Below, one piece after another: positions 25,368-33,172 of a stretch of DNA of 33,172 nucleotides. Each line of letters opens with the position of its first letter. The stretch's first letter is position 1. The notes under the pieces were generated by a model. It made no database searches, had not been told where the DNA came from, and saw only the letters and a list, made by a program, of their open reading frames with translations. Position numbers and translations under genes: made by a program. Origin of the DNA: an uncultured Lentisphaeraceae bacterium (GTDB taxonomy: Bacteria > Verrucomicrobiota > Kiritimatiellia > RFP12 > DVOR01); the NCBI GenBank assembly GCA_937892925.1, contig CALBHX010000108.1, forward strand, positions 1 to 33,172, in the 5' to 3' direction.

Positions 25368-27818
25368 TTATTCTCCGAAGGCGGTTTGTTGGCGCTCGAC
25401 TTCCTGTAAATCGATGACGTTGGCGGTTTGTTTTGGGGTGAGACGTCCGCTGGGGCTCAGGGGGGCGGGCGTATCGAAGAGAAGGGGGTAGTCGGGGGCG
25501 CGGGTCGTGAAGGAGAGGGTGTCTTGGCCGGAAACTTGCCGGCCTTGGCGATCCACGGCGGCGTGGAGGGTTACCGTGCCAGGGGTGGTGCCCATACGTA
25601 GGAGAATGACCGCTTCGCCGTAGCGGGTTTGCTGAGGGTTGAGCTCGCCGGATTCGGTGTTGATGATTTCGGCGGGGCCTTCAACGGCGAAGCGGATGCG
25701 TTCAGTGGCCAGGCGTTTGGGGGTCCCGGTGGAATCGGTGAGGGTGGCGATGGCTGCGACGAGCTCGGAACCATCGGCCACGAGTTCGGTGCGGAGGGTG
25801 TCAAGGGTGAGTTTGAGCCCTGTTCGGCGGAAGGCGGCGGGCTTTCGAAATGGGCGCCCTGCAGCTTGCCCGGCAATAGCGATTTGGTTCTTCTTTCCGG
25901 CACGGTCAAGGGCTTTCAGGTCATAAAAGGAGAAGCCTTTACCATCTGCGGTGGTGTAGCGATAGGGGGCGATGGCGTGGAGGGGGCGGCCGAAGAGGGT
26001 CGGGTTCTCGAGGGGGACGTTGGAGTAGATATCGATTGTTTGAGGGGAGAAAGGGGTGAGCTCGTGTGCAACGTGGACGAAGGGGGAGAGATCGACGTTC
26101 GGAATGGCGGGGCCGGGTTTGGCCAGCTCGGCTTTCATCATCCAGTAGGCGGTTTTCGGGATCGGGGGGGAGGTCATAAGACCGCCGTAAAACATGTCTG
26201 GGTGGTATCCGCGGGCGTGGTCGAAGCTGTGCCACAGGGCGCCGCCAAAGTGGTTGACGGGTTGTGCCAGAAGCATTCGCAGGGAGGTAAGGGGGTGGTC
26301 GGGGTCGAGGGTGTCGAGATAATGGCGGGCTTGGATTTGTTGGGGGCGTTCACCCCAGGCGCGGTCGGCACGGGAGGGAGAGTTGTGCGAAGCCCAGTCA
26401 TCCACGCAGTCTCCCCATTCACGGGTGTAGGTGGGGCGGCCGTTAGCCGGGCTGCGGCTGTGCGATTCGTTGGCGGAGCCGGTCGGGTGGCAGAAGATGA
26501 AGTCGTAGGCTTCCTGGCCTGTTGCTTCAGCATCGCAGGCGCAGCCGTTGGGGCCGAGCGGGGCTTCTTCGCGGACGGCCTGAACCCAGGCTTTGGCGCA
26601 GGCGGGCGGGTACCAGGTTTCGTTGAGGATGGGCTCCCAGAAGAGGAGGGAAGGGTGGGAACGGTCGCGGCGGACGAGGGCGCGGATATCATGGAGCACG
26701 CGTTCGCCGAAGCGGGGGCTGGCGTTCCAGAATTGCCAGCCCGGCGGGTTGGCAATAACGAAGAGGCCGACTTCATCGCAGGCATCCATGAAGGCTGGGT
26801 CTTGTGGGTAGTGTGCGCTGCGCACGAGGGTGAGGCCGGCTTCGCGGAGCTTGACGGCATCGCGATAGTGCAGGAGGTTGCTCATGGCATTGCCCACAAA
26901 GGCAAAGTCCTGGTGACGATTAGCTCCGATGAGTTTGCGCCAGGGTTTACCGTTGAGCATAAGGCCGTTTTGGGCGGTGATGCGGGCATCCCGGAAGCCG
27001 AAACGTACATTTACGGCATCGGAGAGCGCGCCATCGGGGGTGTATGCCTCCACACGCAGAAAGTGGAGAGCCGGGGAATCGGGCGACCACTCGGCGGGAG
27101 CTTCCACATCGAAGGTTTCCGGAACATTGCGGCCGTTGTAGATTCGGCGGACGGTACCTTCACCATCGAGGGTTACGCGGGCAGTTACGCGCCATTTGCC
27201 TTCGGCAAGCTGTTGGGTGGCGATGTAGACGCCCTCCTGGGGGCCGGGGGCAGAAATGGCGGCAGCGCCGGTTTCGATCAGCCAGACATCGCGGTAGATG
27301 CCGCCGAAGTAAGCGAAGTCGAGCAATGCCTGCGGCTTCCCTGGGGGAAACTCCGGGTCGTCCGAATTATCACACAGCACGCGCAGAAGGTTCCCTTTGG
27401 GCTTCAGCTTTCCAGTTACATCCAGGTGGATCGGGTGATAACCGCCGAAGCGCTCTCCGATGCGTTCGCCGTTTAGAAAGATCTGGCTTTTCCCCATGAT
27501 GGCTTCGAAGTGAAGAAACTGGCGTACACCGTGAGGAGTGAAGTCAAACCGTTTCTCGTAGACAGCCGATCCCTGCATGTTGACGCCGCCGGAGGCTTCG
27601 AAACCTACAACATTGAGGGTATGCGGCAGGTTCACGCGCGCCCGGAAGCCGTCGCCGCGCTGAAAGAGCCACCCCACGTTCATGCCCGTTACAACCCGAG
27701 GGGAGGCTTCTGTTGGAAAATAGCCGGCCTTGGAAAATTGCGGCGCATAGGCGCTGACATGGGCGGCCAGGAGGGTGCAGAGGCATAGAAGGAGGAGGCA
27801 GGGTTTTGGTTGCTTCAT
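25368..27818 (-). CDS. Secreted glycoside hydrolase family 2 (beta-galactosidase-like)
   Basis: Exported exo-acting glycosidase of the GH2 type; substrate (beta-galactoside, glucuronide or mannoside) cannot be told. From ATG 27818 the 816-aa protein has a signal peptide (1-23, LLLLCLCTLLAAHVSA), a sugar-binding jelly-roll (about 40-185), an immunoglobulin-like domain (about 186-280), and the TIM barrel starting at NGKPWRKLIGANRHQDF. The acid/base Glu is in P-I-L-N-E-T-W (E400); E467 in T-R-E-W-G-D is the likely nucleophile. C-terminal beta domains follow. The frame is open to 28004, but that extension is not signal-like, and GAGGG precedes 27818. No SusC/D, transporter or other glycosidase is nearby. 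The coding strand is C-rich, mirroring the G-rich + strand. 25212-25367 holds nothing else recognisable. Confidence 0.88.
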   Translation of the reverse strand: MKQPKPCLLLLCLCTLLAAHVSAYAPQFSKAGYFPTEASPRVVTGMNVGWLFQRGDGFRARVNLPHTLNVVGFEASGGVNMQGSAVYEKRFDFTPHGVRQFLHFEAIMGKSQIFLNGERIGERFGGYHPIHLDVTGKLKPKGNLLRVLCDNSDDPEFPPGKPQALLDFAYFGGIYRDVWLIETGAAAISAPGPQEGVYIATQQLAEGKWRVTARVTLDGEGTVRRIYNGRNVPETFDVEAPAEWSPDSPALHFLRVEAYTPDGALSDAVNVRFGFRDARITAQNGLMLNGKPWRKLIGANRHQDFAFVGNAMSNLLHYRDAVKLREAGLTLVRSAHYPQDPAFMDACDEVGLFVIANPPGWQFWNASPRFGERVLHDIRALVRRDRSHPSLLFWEPILNETWYPPACAKAWVQAVREEAPLGPNGCACDAEATGQEAYDFIFCHPTGSANESHSRSPANGRPTYTREWGDCVDDWASHNSPSRADRAWGERPQQIQARHYLDTLDPDHPLTSLRMLLAQPVNHFGGALWHSFDHARGYHPDMFYGGLMTSPPIPKTAYWMMKAELAKPGPAIPNVDLSPFVHVAHELTPFSPQTIDIYSNVPLENPTLFGRPLHAIAPYRYTTADGKGFSFYDLKALDRAGKKNQIAIAGQAAGRPFRKPAAFRRTGLKLTLDTLRTELVADGSELVAAIATLTDSTGTPKRLATERIRFAVEGPAEIINTESGELNPQQTRYGEAVILLRMGTTPGTVTLHAAVDRQGRQVSGQDTLSFTTRAPDYPLLFDTPAPLSPSGRLTPKQTANVIDLQEVERQQTAFGE

Positions 27819-28053
27819 GGCTTGACCCTCTAATGGATGGGCTGTGGTGGCACAGAGCCTGGGAATGGACCGCCGCGAAGTCGGCATCGTCTGGAGAATA
27901 GGAACTGAGAGACCAGAAGAAGGATAACACGGCTTATTGGAAACGGGCGGGCAGGGTTGGCATAAACGCCTGGATGCTTTTGGCGGTATGCACACGCACG
28001 GCACCGTCTGGGGCTGTTTGGGGAAAAGGCGTACACGGCATAGGGTATTTTAC

Positions 28054-28082
28054 TATAATGTGAGGGATGAAATTCACGTGAA
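28054..28082 (+). promoter_or_regulatory. -10 box and adjacent palindrome before the 918-aa membrane protein
   Basis: TATAAT at 28054-28059 predicts a start point near 28066. TTCACGTGAA at 28073-28082 is a perfect 10-bp palindrome between that point and the Shine-Dalgarno AAGAGGA (28081-28087), a position suited to an operator. No clear -35. The rest of the divergent gap (27819-28053) shows nothing certain. Confidence 0.4.
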
Positions 28083-28090
28083 GAGGACTT

Positions 28091-30847
28091 ATGTTTCGGC
28101 ATTGTTATTTGCTTACCGTGGGAGGGGCTGTTTTCCTGGCCGGGCTGGCTTTCTATCTGCTGACCGCGGCTTGGATGCCATATCCCGGGGTTTCTTCGCA
28201 GGTTCTTGCGGCTTATTGTTTTCCCGGGCAGGCGCCTTGTTTAGGTGTTCACCCTCTGGATGATGTGGTGATGGGCGGGTTGGTTCGCCTGCTTCCGCAG
28301 GCGCGGATGATTCAGGGCACAACGATCTTTTCGGCCGTGCTTGGAGCGTTGACCGTGCTCGGGCTGTTCCGGGTCGTTTGGCTGGCGAATCAAGTGTTTA
28401 CGGCGGACGCATTTCAGGCGAACAGGCAGGATGCCCGCCTGATGGCCGACCTCGTGCATATTCGTTGGTTGTCCGGTTTGGGCGCTGCGCTGGTTGGGCT
28501 TGTGGCGGTGCCGTTGTGGGCGCAGGGGACGCGTCCGCTTTCGGGGACGGTGTCTACGGCACTGTGTGTGCTGCTGCTCTTGATGGTTCTTCGATTTTTG
28601 CGTGGCGTGCTGTTGTCTCCCTCAGTGAAGGGGGGATCCGCTGCGGGGCATTGGGGGTTATTTTGCGGAAGTTTTGCGTTGGCGGCGTTCTTGGGGTCGG
28701 CTTCGCCGCAGCTCTTTCTGGTGGTGAGCTTTTGTTTGTTTCTGGCTTGCAAGGTGCTGGTTCTTCCCGATACGGAGCATCGGGCGCGATATGTTATCGC
28801 CGCAGGGATAAGCTTGGGAGTCGGGTTTGCGGCGGCGTGCCTGGCATTTATCGGGTGGCAGGCGCTCTTTGCACCAGATTCGACATTACCGTTCTGGCAG
28901 GCATGGGTGGAGCGGCTGATACAGGCCTGGAGTGCTGCTCCGGCATTGATCCGAACCTTTGAGCAGTCGGCGCCGCTGGTCTATTTTATGGTTGAGGCGG
29001 CGTTGTTCCTGGGGTGTTTTCCTCGCGCCTTTCAACGGATCGGAGCGCCTCTTATTGGGCAGGTGGCTATTGGGGCACTTACGGTGCTGCCGTTTATCCC
29101 GTGGCCGCAGGGTTTTTGGGAAACGCAGGCAGAGCCCTCTTTGCTGGGCACGATGGGAGCGTTTTTGAGCGTGGCCAACGCAGCCTTGCTGGTGGCCTCA
29201 TGGCAAGTGGCATGGAGTGAAAGCCGGTATAGTGCAAATGCTCGAAAAGTTCGTACAGGCGTTTTGTGTGCCGGAGTATTAGGGCTGGGCGTTTTGGCAG
29301 TTGGGGAATGCGCTCGCTTTTCGGCTGAAGGCGCCGGATGGACAGCCCGCCGCGATTTTCGTGAGCCGCTGGACATCTTGAGCAGATTGGTTGCTCCAAA
29401 GTACACCGTTTGGGAAGACCCGCCGGAGGGGAGTGAGCCGCTGTTGCTGACGGCCTATGAGCAAGGGCGGCATGTGTGGCCGCTGCGGAACTGGAAACAC
29501 TTCCCCGATGCGTTGTACTTGGGCTCGCAACCCTTTGCCGCTTGCCGGGCGGCTGACCCCGTTTTGGCGTGTTTGGCGAACCTTGACGACGCTTCGCGCC
29601 GGGATTATCTCAGGTATTCGCGCTGGCGTGCGGCATTTTCAAAGGATCCGATCCCCGCAGCGAAAGCGGATGACATCGCCCATGCGGCAGCACAGATCCA
29701 GGCTGCCGCGTTCGGGAAAACAGCGTCGGCTCGCCGCTTTACGGAGGCGTGGCTCGGGCAGGCCGCGCGCCTAGCGGCGATACAAGCCTTCGCAGCACCT
29801 GCTGCACAAGCCGCCGAACAGCTTCGGAAAGCCCGCCGGTGGGCGCCGGAGAATGTGGGGGTTTGCCTGAGCCTTGTCTCACTTAAGTCGGAAGGCGTTG
29901 CCCTTTCGCACGAGGAACGCCTCGCCGCGATGCAGGCAGAAGAGCGTGAACCATGGATCGTTCAGCCCACGTATGACCGCGTGGAGGCCTTTGAGCGTGA
30001 CGATGGCCCTGTCCGTTCGCAAGTTTTTCGTGCCGCCAATCGCCTGCGGTGTCTGATTCAGGAAGACCAGCAGACCCTCCTGCAGCAGATTTGCGCGGCT
30101 TACCGGGAAACCCCCGCCCTTCTCTCTATTGCGGAGCGGCAGATTGCGTTGTTGGCGCTGCCGGAGGCGGAGGCCGGCGCCCTCCTTTTGAACGGATCGC
30201 CGCAGGAACAGGAGCTGGAGCTTTATCTCTGCGCGTATCCCTGGTCGGAGACATCGCTGGAGCTCTACCGCCGGCACGCCGAGATCTTGGCGGGGAACAG
30301 CGCACTCGCTGCACTTTACGCCCCTGGACGCAAAACGCTCCGGACCTTCCTTGCAGAACGTGCACTTGCGTTTTTTACGCGTGATGGCCGTTTCCCTTAC
30401 GCACTCTTTCATGTGGAGACCTTGCTTCGTTCCGGGAAGCTCGCGGAAGCCGTTCGTTTCGTTTCCAGCTTTACATTTTCCGAACGCCTGGCCTCTCAGC
30501 CCTATTTTGCAGAGTTCCTGCGCTGGAAGGTGGCTTCCGCTGCACTTGCCTCCGGTGAAACGAAAACCGTTGAATCCATGCGCCAGACCCTTCGCGCCTG
30601 GGTGCTTGCAATTCCCGAACAAGCTGCGCTTTGGCACTTGCTTCTCACCGCGCCGGAGCCGGATGCCGCGCTTCGTGCTAAGGATCTGCACCACTGCATG
30701 GCCGTTTTCCCCTTTCATCCGGCTGCCGTGCCGCGCTTTGCAGAAACCCTTCGCGCCCAGGCAGGAGCCGAAGCTGCCGCGGCGTGGCAGCAGGCCGCCG
30801 CCCGCTTCCGCGCCGCGCTACGAAAGTCACCTTATGCTCACCGCTGA
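28091..30847 (+). CDS. Large polytopic membrane protein with helical soluble C-terminal half
   Basis: 918 aa, family not recognised with confidence. The first roughly 420 residues contain about ten hydrophobic segments. After the first one comes a loop with P-Y-P-G-V-S-S (30-36) and H-P-L-D-D (55-59) leading into a second helix. That layout loosely recalls DUF2723/TMEM260-like GT-C glycosyltransferases, whose first loop carries an acidic pair and H-P-P-G; the likeness is weak. Residues from about 430 to 918 are soluble and alpha-helical, rich in Ala, Leu, Arg and Glu, and could be TPR-like repeats. ATG 28091 follows AAGAGGA. The last 14 nt overlap queA. Base usage changes within the gene: the 5' half is G-rich on the coding strand and the 3' third C-rich. 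A role in envelope glycan or protein glycosylation is conceivable, given manC downstream, but unproven. Confidence 0.8.
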   Translation: MFRHCYLLTVGGAVFLAGLAFYLLTAAWMPYPGVSSQVLAAYCFPGQAPCLGVHPLDDVVMGGLVRLLPQARMIQGTTIFSAVLGALTVLGLFRVVWLANQVFTADAFQANRQDARLMADLVHIRWLSGLGAALVGLVAVPLWAQGTRPLSGTVSTALCVLLLLMVLRFLRGVLLSPSVKGGSAAGHWGLFCGSFALAAFLGSASPQLFLVVSFCLFLACKVLVLPDTEHRARYVIAAGISLGVGFAAACLAFIGWQALFAPDSTLPFWQAWVERLIQAWSAAPALIRTFEQSAPLVYFMVEAALFLGCFPRAFQRIGAPLIGQVAIGALTVLPFIPWPQGFWETQAEPSLLGTMGAFLSVANAALLVASWQVAWSESRYSANARKVRTGVLCAGVLGLGVLAVGECARFSAEGAGWTARRDFREPLDILSRLVAPKYTVWEDPPEGSEPLLLTAYEQGRHVWPLRNWKHFPDALYLGSQPFAACRAADPVLACLANLDDASRRDYLRYSRWRAAFSKDPIPAAKADDIAHAAAQIQAAAFGKTASARRFTEAWLGQAARLAAIQAFAAPAAQAAEQLRKARRWAPENVGVCLSLVSLKSEGVALSHEERLAAMQAEEREPWIVQPTYDRVEAFERDDGPVRSQVFRAANRLRCLIQEDQQTLLQQICAAYRETPALLSIAERQIALLALPEAEAGALLLNGSPQEQELELYLCAYPWSETSLELYRRHAEILAGNSALAALYAPGRKTLRTFLAERALAFFTRDGRFPYALFHVETLLRSGKLAEAVRFVSSFTFSERLASQPYFAEFLRWKVASAALASGETKTVESMRQTLRAWVLAIPEQAALWHLLLTAPEPDAALRAKDLHHCMAVFPFHPAAVPRFAETLRAQAGAEAAAAWQQAAARFRAALRKSPYAHR

Positions 30848-31913
30848 TTTTAATTACGAGTTGCCGGAGGAACTCATTGCTCAAACTCCTCCGGACGTGC
30901 GCGGGACTTCCCGCATGATGGTGCTCGACCGCGCGGCATCCACGCTTGCACACCGCCATATTGCTGATATTACGGACTATCTTCGCTCCGGCGATCTGTT
31001 GATCCTCAATAATACGCGCGTCTTCCCCGCCCGTATCCTGGGTGCATGGGAAGACACTGCCGGCGCTGCCGAACTTCTCTTGCTGCGCAATGTGGAGCCG
31101 GAGCATCCTATCCCAGAGGGCGGGTTCGAAAGCGTATGGCGCTGCATGTGCGGGAGCGGCCGTAAGGCGCGCGCCGGGCATACCATCCGGTGTGCGGAGG
31201 GAAATGTGGCTGCCACCGTGCTGGATAAACAGGAAGACGGCCATTCCGAAGTGCGGTTTCACGCTCGGGAGCCTTTAATGGAGCTCCTCAACCGCTACGG
31301 CCTCACGCCGGTGCCGCCGTATATCCGCCGGGATGGGAATGACCCTGCACTGGCTCGGCTGGATCGCGAGCGCTATCAAACGATTTATGCCCGTGAAGTT
31401 GGCGCTGTGGCGGCGCCAACGGCCGGCCTGCACTTTACGGAAGCCATTTTCAGCGCGTTGGAAGCCAAAGGCATCCGCCGTGCATTTGTTACGCTGCATG
31501 TCGGCCCCGGTACCTTCAAACCCGTCAAGGCCGAGCACGTGGAAGAACATCACATGGATGCCGAAGTCTATGATTTGCCGGAAGCGACCGCCCAGCTTAT
31601 CCGCGAAACCCGCCGCACAGGCGGCCGGATCATAGCCGTTGGCTCCACGTCTGTGCGCACGCTTGAAACGATTGCCGCCAGACACCATGGAGAGATTGTG
31701 GCCGAGCACGGCAGCAGCACCGCATTCATCTATCCGCCCTACCGCTTCCGTGCCGTGGATGCCATGCTCACCAACTTCCACCTGCCGCAGTCCACCCTCA
31801 TCATGATGGTCTCTGCGCTCGCGGGGCGTGAGCGGATACTCGAAGCCTACCGGGAAGCCGTCCGCCAACGTTACCGCTTTTTCTCTTACGGGGACTGTAT
31901 GCTCATCCTCTAA
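30834..31913 (+). CDS. queA: S-adenosylmethionine:tRNA ribosyltransferase-isomerase
   Basis: Adds the cyclopentenediol moiety from SAM to preQ1 in tRNA, forming epoxyqueuosine, late in queuosine synthesis. From ATG 30834 the protein has 359 aa and all family blocks: the N-terminal F-x-Y-x-L-P-x-E-L-I-A-Q-x-P, L-x-L-N-N-T-R-V (NNTRVFPAR), Q-T-I-Y-A-R-E-V-G-A-V-A-A-P-T-A-G-L-H-F, LHVGPGTFKPV, and TNFHLPQSTLIMMVSALAG. The open frame extends to 30351, but that part is only a shadow of the upstream gene, whose end it overlaps by 14 nt. No Shine-Dalgarno is obvious, so translation probably depends on coupling. Other queuosine genes (tgt, queG) are not in the window. Confidence 0.95.
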   Translation: MLTADFNYELPEELIAQTPPDVRGTSRMMVLDRAASTLAHRHIADITDYLRSGDLLILNNTRVFPARILGAWEDTAGAAELLLLRNVEPEHPIPEGGFESVWRCMCGSGRKARAGHTIRCAEGNVAATVLDKQEDGHSEVRFHAREPLMELLNRYGLTPVPPYIRRDGNDPALARLDRERYQTIYAREVGAVAAPTAGLHFTEAIFSALEAKGIRRAFVTLHVGPGTFKPVKAEHVEEHHMDAEVYDLPEATAQLIRETRRTGGRIIAVGSTSVRTLETIAARHHGEIVAEHGSSTAFIYPPYRFRAVDAMLTNFHLPQSTLIMMVSALAGRERILEAYREAVRQRYRFFSYGDCMLIL

Positions 31914-31939
31914 CGTCTTCATTACGCCGCGCCCAACCT

Positions 31940-32989
31940 ATGGCTATCTATGCATTTATTCTTGCCGGAGGGAGTGGAGAACGCCTCTGGCCGCTCTCCA
32001 CCGCATCCCGCCCAAAGCCGCTTCTGGCGCTTCCTGATGGGAAATCGCTTCTGGCGCACACGATTAGCCGCCTAGTGGATTCTCTTCTGCCCCCCGAACA
32101 ATGTTTCGTCATGGCTCCTGCCAACCTCCGCGAAGCCTTTTGCCGAAACATGGCGCCCTTACACGAGGCGCAGTTCCTTCCTGAGTCTTGTGCCCGCAAC
32201 ACAGCCGCCGCTGCCGCTTGGGCCTGTGGGCTTATTCGTGCGCGCGACCCAGAGGGAGTGATTGCATTGCTCCCGGCCGATCACGTGATTCAGGATGTGC
32301 CGCGTTTCCGACAACGCCTGGCCGATGCTGCACACGTTGCCGCATCCTGCCCGGTTATCGCCGCTCTTGGTATTCCTCAAACAGCACCTAATTCTGCTTT
32401 CGGGCATTTAATCTGCGGCGCACCCTTCGCGGCCCCCGGCATGATCGAGACGCCTTTCCGAACGGTTCGCCGTTTTATCGAAAAACCGGACGCAGCGCTC
32501 TCCGCTCGTTGCCTTAAAACGGGTGCTTGCCTGTGGAATGCCGGTATTTATGTGGCGCAGGCCCGCGTGCTGGAAGCGGCCTTTCGGGTCTTGGCGCCGG
32601 CATGGCTTCCGCTTATTGAAAACCCTCGCCAAGCCGAAACGCTTTACCCTGCGCTTCCTGTATGCGCCGTAGATCATGCCATTATGGAGCAGGCAGATAA
32701 TCTGATTGCCGCACCGGCTGACTTTGGTTGGCGCGATGTGGGCTTGTTGACGCAGTTTGCTGCCTGTTTTCCGCATGATTCCCAGGGCAATGGTGGAAAC
32801 GTTCCCCTTGTGGCGCTTCGATCCGAACATTGCGAGGTCCTCGGCGATGCTGCGCCGGAGCGGACAACGCTGCTGGTTGGCGTGAAAGACCTGGTTGTTG
32901 TTCAAACTGCAACGATGACGATGATTTGCTCACGCGAAGAGGCAGACCGCCTACGCGATTGGCGGGGTGAGCTCCCGAATGCGTTGTAA
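31940..32989 (+). CDS. manC: Mannose-1-phosphate guanylyltransferase
   Basis: Makes GDP-mannose from mannose-1-phosphate and GTP for capsule, LPS or other surface glycans, cytoplasmic. The 349-aa protein has the nucleotidyltransferase N-terminus FILAGGSGERLWPLS with the following R-P-K-P, the LLPADHVI motif, the FIEKPD block, W-N-A-G-I-Y, and the late F-G-W-R-D-V-G segment. It is a one-domain enzyme without the phosphomannose isomerase half found in bifunctional ManC. Start 31940 lies 26 nt after queA with no visible Shine-Dalgarno. The coding strand is C-rich, opposite in skew to most + strand genes here. Confidence 0.9.
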   Translation: MAIYAFILAGGSGERLWPLSTASRPKPLLALPDGKSLLAHTISRLVDSLLPPEQCFVMAPANLREAFCRNMAPLHEAQFLPESCARNTAAAAAWACGLIRARDPEGVIALLPADHVIQDVPRFRQRLADAAHVAASCPVIAALGIPQTAPNSAFGHLICGAPFAAPGMIETPFRTVRRFIEKPDAALSARCLKTGACLWNAGIYVAQARVLEAAFRVLAPAWLPLIENPRQAETLYPALPVCAVDHAIMEQADNLIAAPADFGWRDVGLLTQFAACFPHDSQGNGGNVPLVALRSEHCEVLGDAAPERTTLLVGVKDLVVVQTATMTMICSREEADRLRDWRGELPNAL

Positions 32990-32998
32990 TTCTCCCGC

Positions 32999-33029
32999 GC
33001 CGCGGGCATGGCGAAGCCGCCGCGGCTTT
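32999..33029 (+). terminator. Possible terminator after manC
   Basis: GCCGCGG (32999-33005) pairs with CCGCGGC (33020-33026), followed only by TTT. The stem is GC-rich, but the short T-run makes it a weak intrinsic terminator. Confidence 0.35.
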
Positions 33030-33117
33030 GCCTCCTCCTCAGCCCACTCCGACTTTGAGCTGAAGCCGTGCTGGAGTTCCTCCTCTGCCCGCAGGGCGGT
33101 TCTCTAAGTCCGCGGGG

Positions 33118-33172
33118 TTACCAGAACCCGTAAGCGTCCAGAAACAGAACGTGAAGCCCCAAAATCAGGTTG
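33118..33172 (-). CDS. Possible C-terminal end of a gene running off the window
   Basis: On the - strand a frame enters from the window edge and ends at TAA (33120-33118), reading N-L-I-L-G-L-H-V-L-F-L-D-A-Y-G-F-W. It looks like a plausible hydrophobic protein end convergent with manC, but 17 residues are too few to identify or to prove coding. Confidence 0.25.
   Translation of the reverse strand, partial: NLILGLHVLFLDAYGFW

Noticed and set aside
25629..27476. 615-aa + strand ORF antisense to the GH2 gene
   Set aside because: Gly/Val/Ala-rich shadow of a C-rich coding strand; no motifs, while the opposite strand has signal peptide and catalytic residues.
30351..30833. 160-codon N-terminal extension of the queA frame
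   Set aside because: It overlaps the end of the 918-aa gene, has no family match, and QueA begins normally at 30834.
1..33172. CRISPR array, insertion sequence, toxin-antitoxin or defence island
   Set aside because: No regularly spaced repeats, transposase, terminal inverted repeats or recognisable defence domains in any frame.

Overview
The window reads as chromosomal DNA of a Gram-negative bacterium with moderately high G+C. It carries genes for an LPS-bearing outer membrane (lpxD, lptD), phosphatidylethanolamine synthesis (pssA, psd), peptidoglycan elongation (rodA, alr) and several predicted lipoproteins. Protein families, patchy Shine-Dalgarno use and a lone secreted GH2 enzyme would fit the PVC superphylum (Verrucomicrobiota, Kiritimatiellota or Lentisphaerota). 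That placement is an inference from general resemblance, not a proven assignment. I see no phage, insertion sequence, CRISPR array or rRNA; the only RNA gene recognised is tRNA-Arg(TCT).

Layout. 29-9034 (+) is a tightly spaced run: psd, pssA, aconitase, an unrecognised zinc-finger/basic protein, lpxD, a 40-aa membrane peptide, aroC, a TatD-family hydrolase, and a lipoprotein gene cut by an in-frame TAG. 9082-9870 (+) is an envelope-anchored coiled-coil protein ending at a clear terminator. About 0.5 kb of non-coding DNA follows. 10487-15918 (+) holds rodA, rng, lptD and tRNA-Arg. 16012-17460 (-) holds two overlapping lipoprotein genes, each needing a -1 frameshift to read through. 17872-21555 (+) holds guaB, an orphan OppF-type ATPase and alr. 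21578-25204 (-) is hrpA and 25368-27818 (-) a secreted GH2 glycosidase. 28091-32989 (+) holds a 918-aa polytopic membrane protein, queA and a manC-type guanylyltransferase.

How the genes work together. PssA and Psd make PE from CDP-diacylglycerol. LpxD acylates the lipid A precursor and LptD inserts finished LPS in the outer membrane. RodA and Alr serve cell-wall growth. ManC would supply GDP-mannose for surface glycans. AroC, aconitase, GuaB, QueA, RNase E/G and HrpA are housekeeping.

Most interesting signals: (1) all three candidate lipoprotein genes are interrupted, one by TAG just after the lipobox and two by -1 frame breaks, one of which falls exactly on a T TTT TTC heptamer; (2) extended -10 boxes (TGnTAnnnT) sit 6-8 nt before the start codons of three genes that lack a Shine-Dalgarno, suggesting leaderless mRNAs; (3) a 40-aa ORF between lpxD and aroC overlaps a terminator-like hairpin; (4) + strand GC skew reverses near 29.6 kb, inside one gene. 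I found no clear new multi-gene defence or mobile system.
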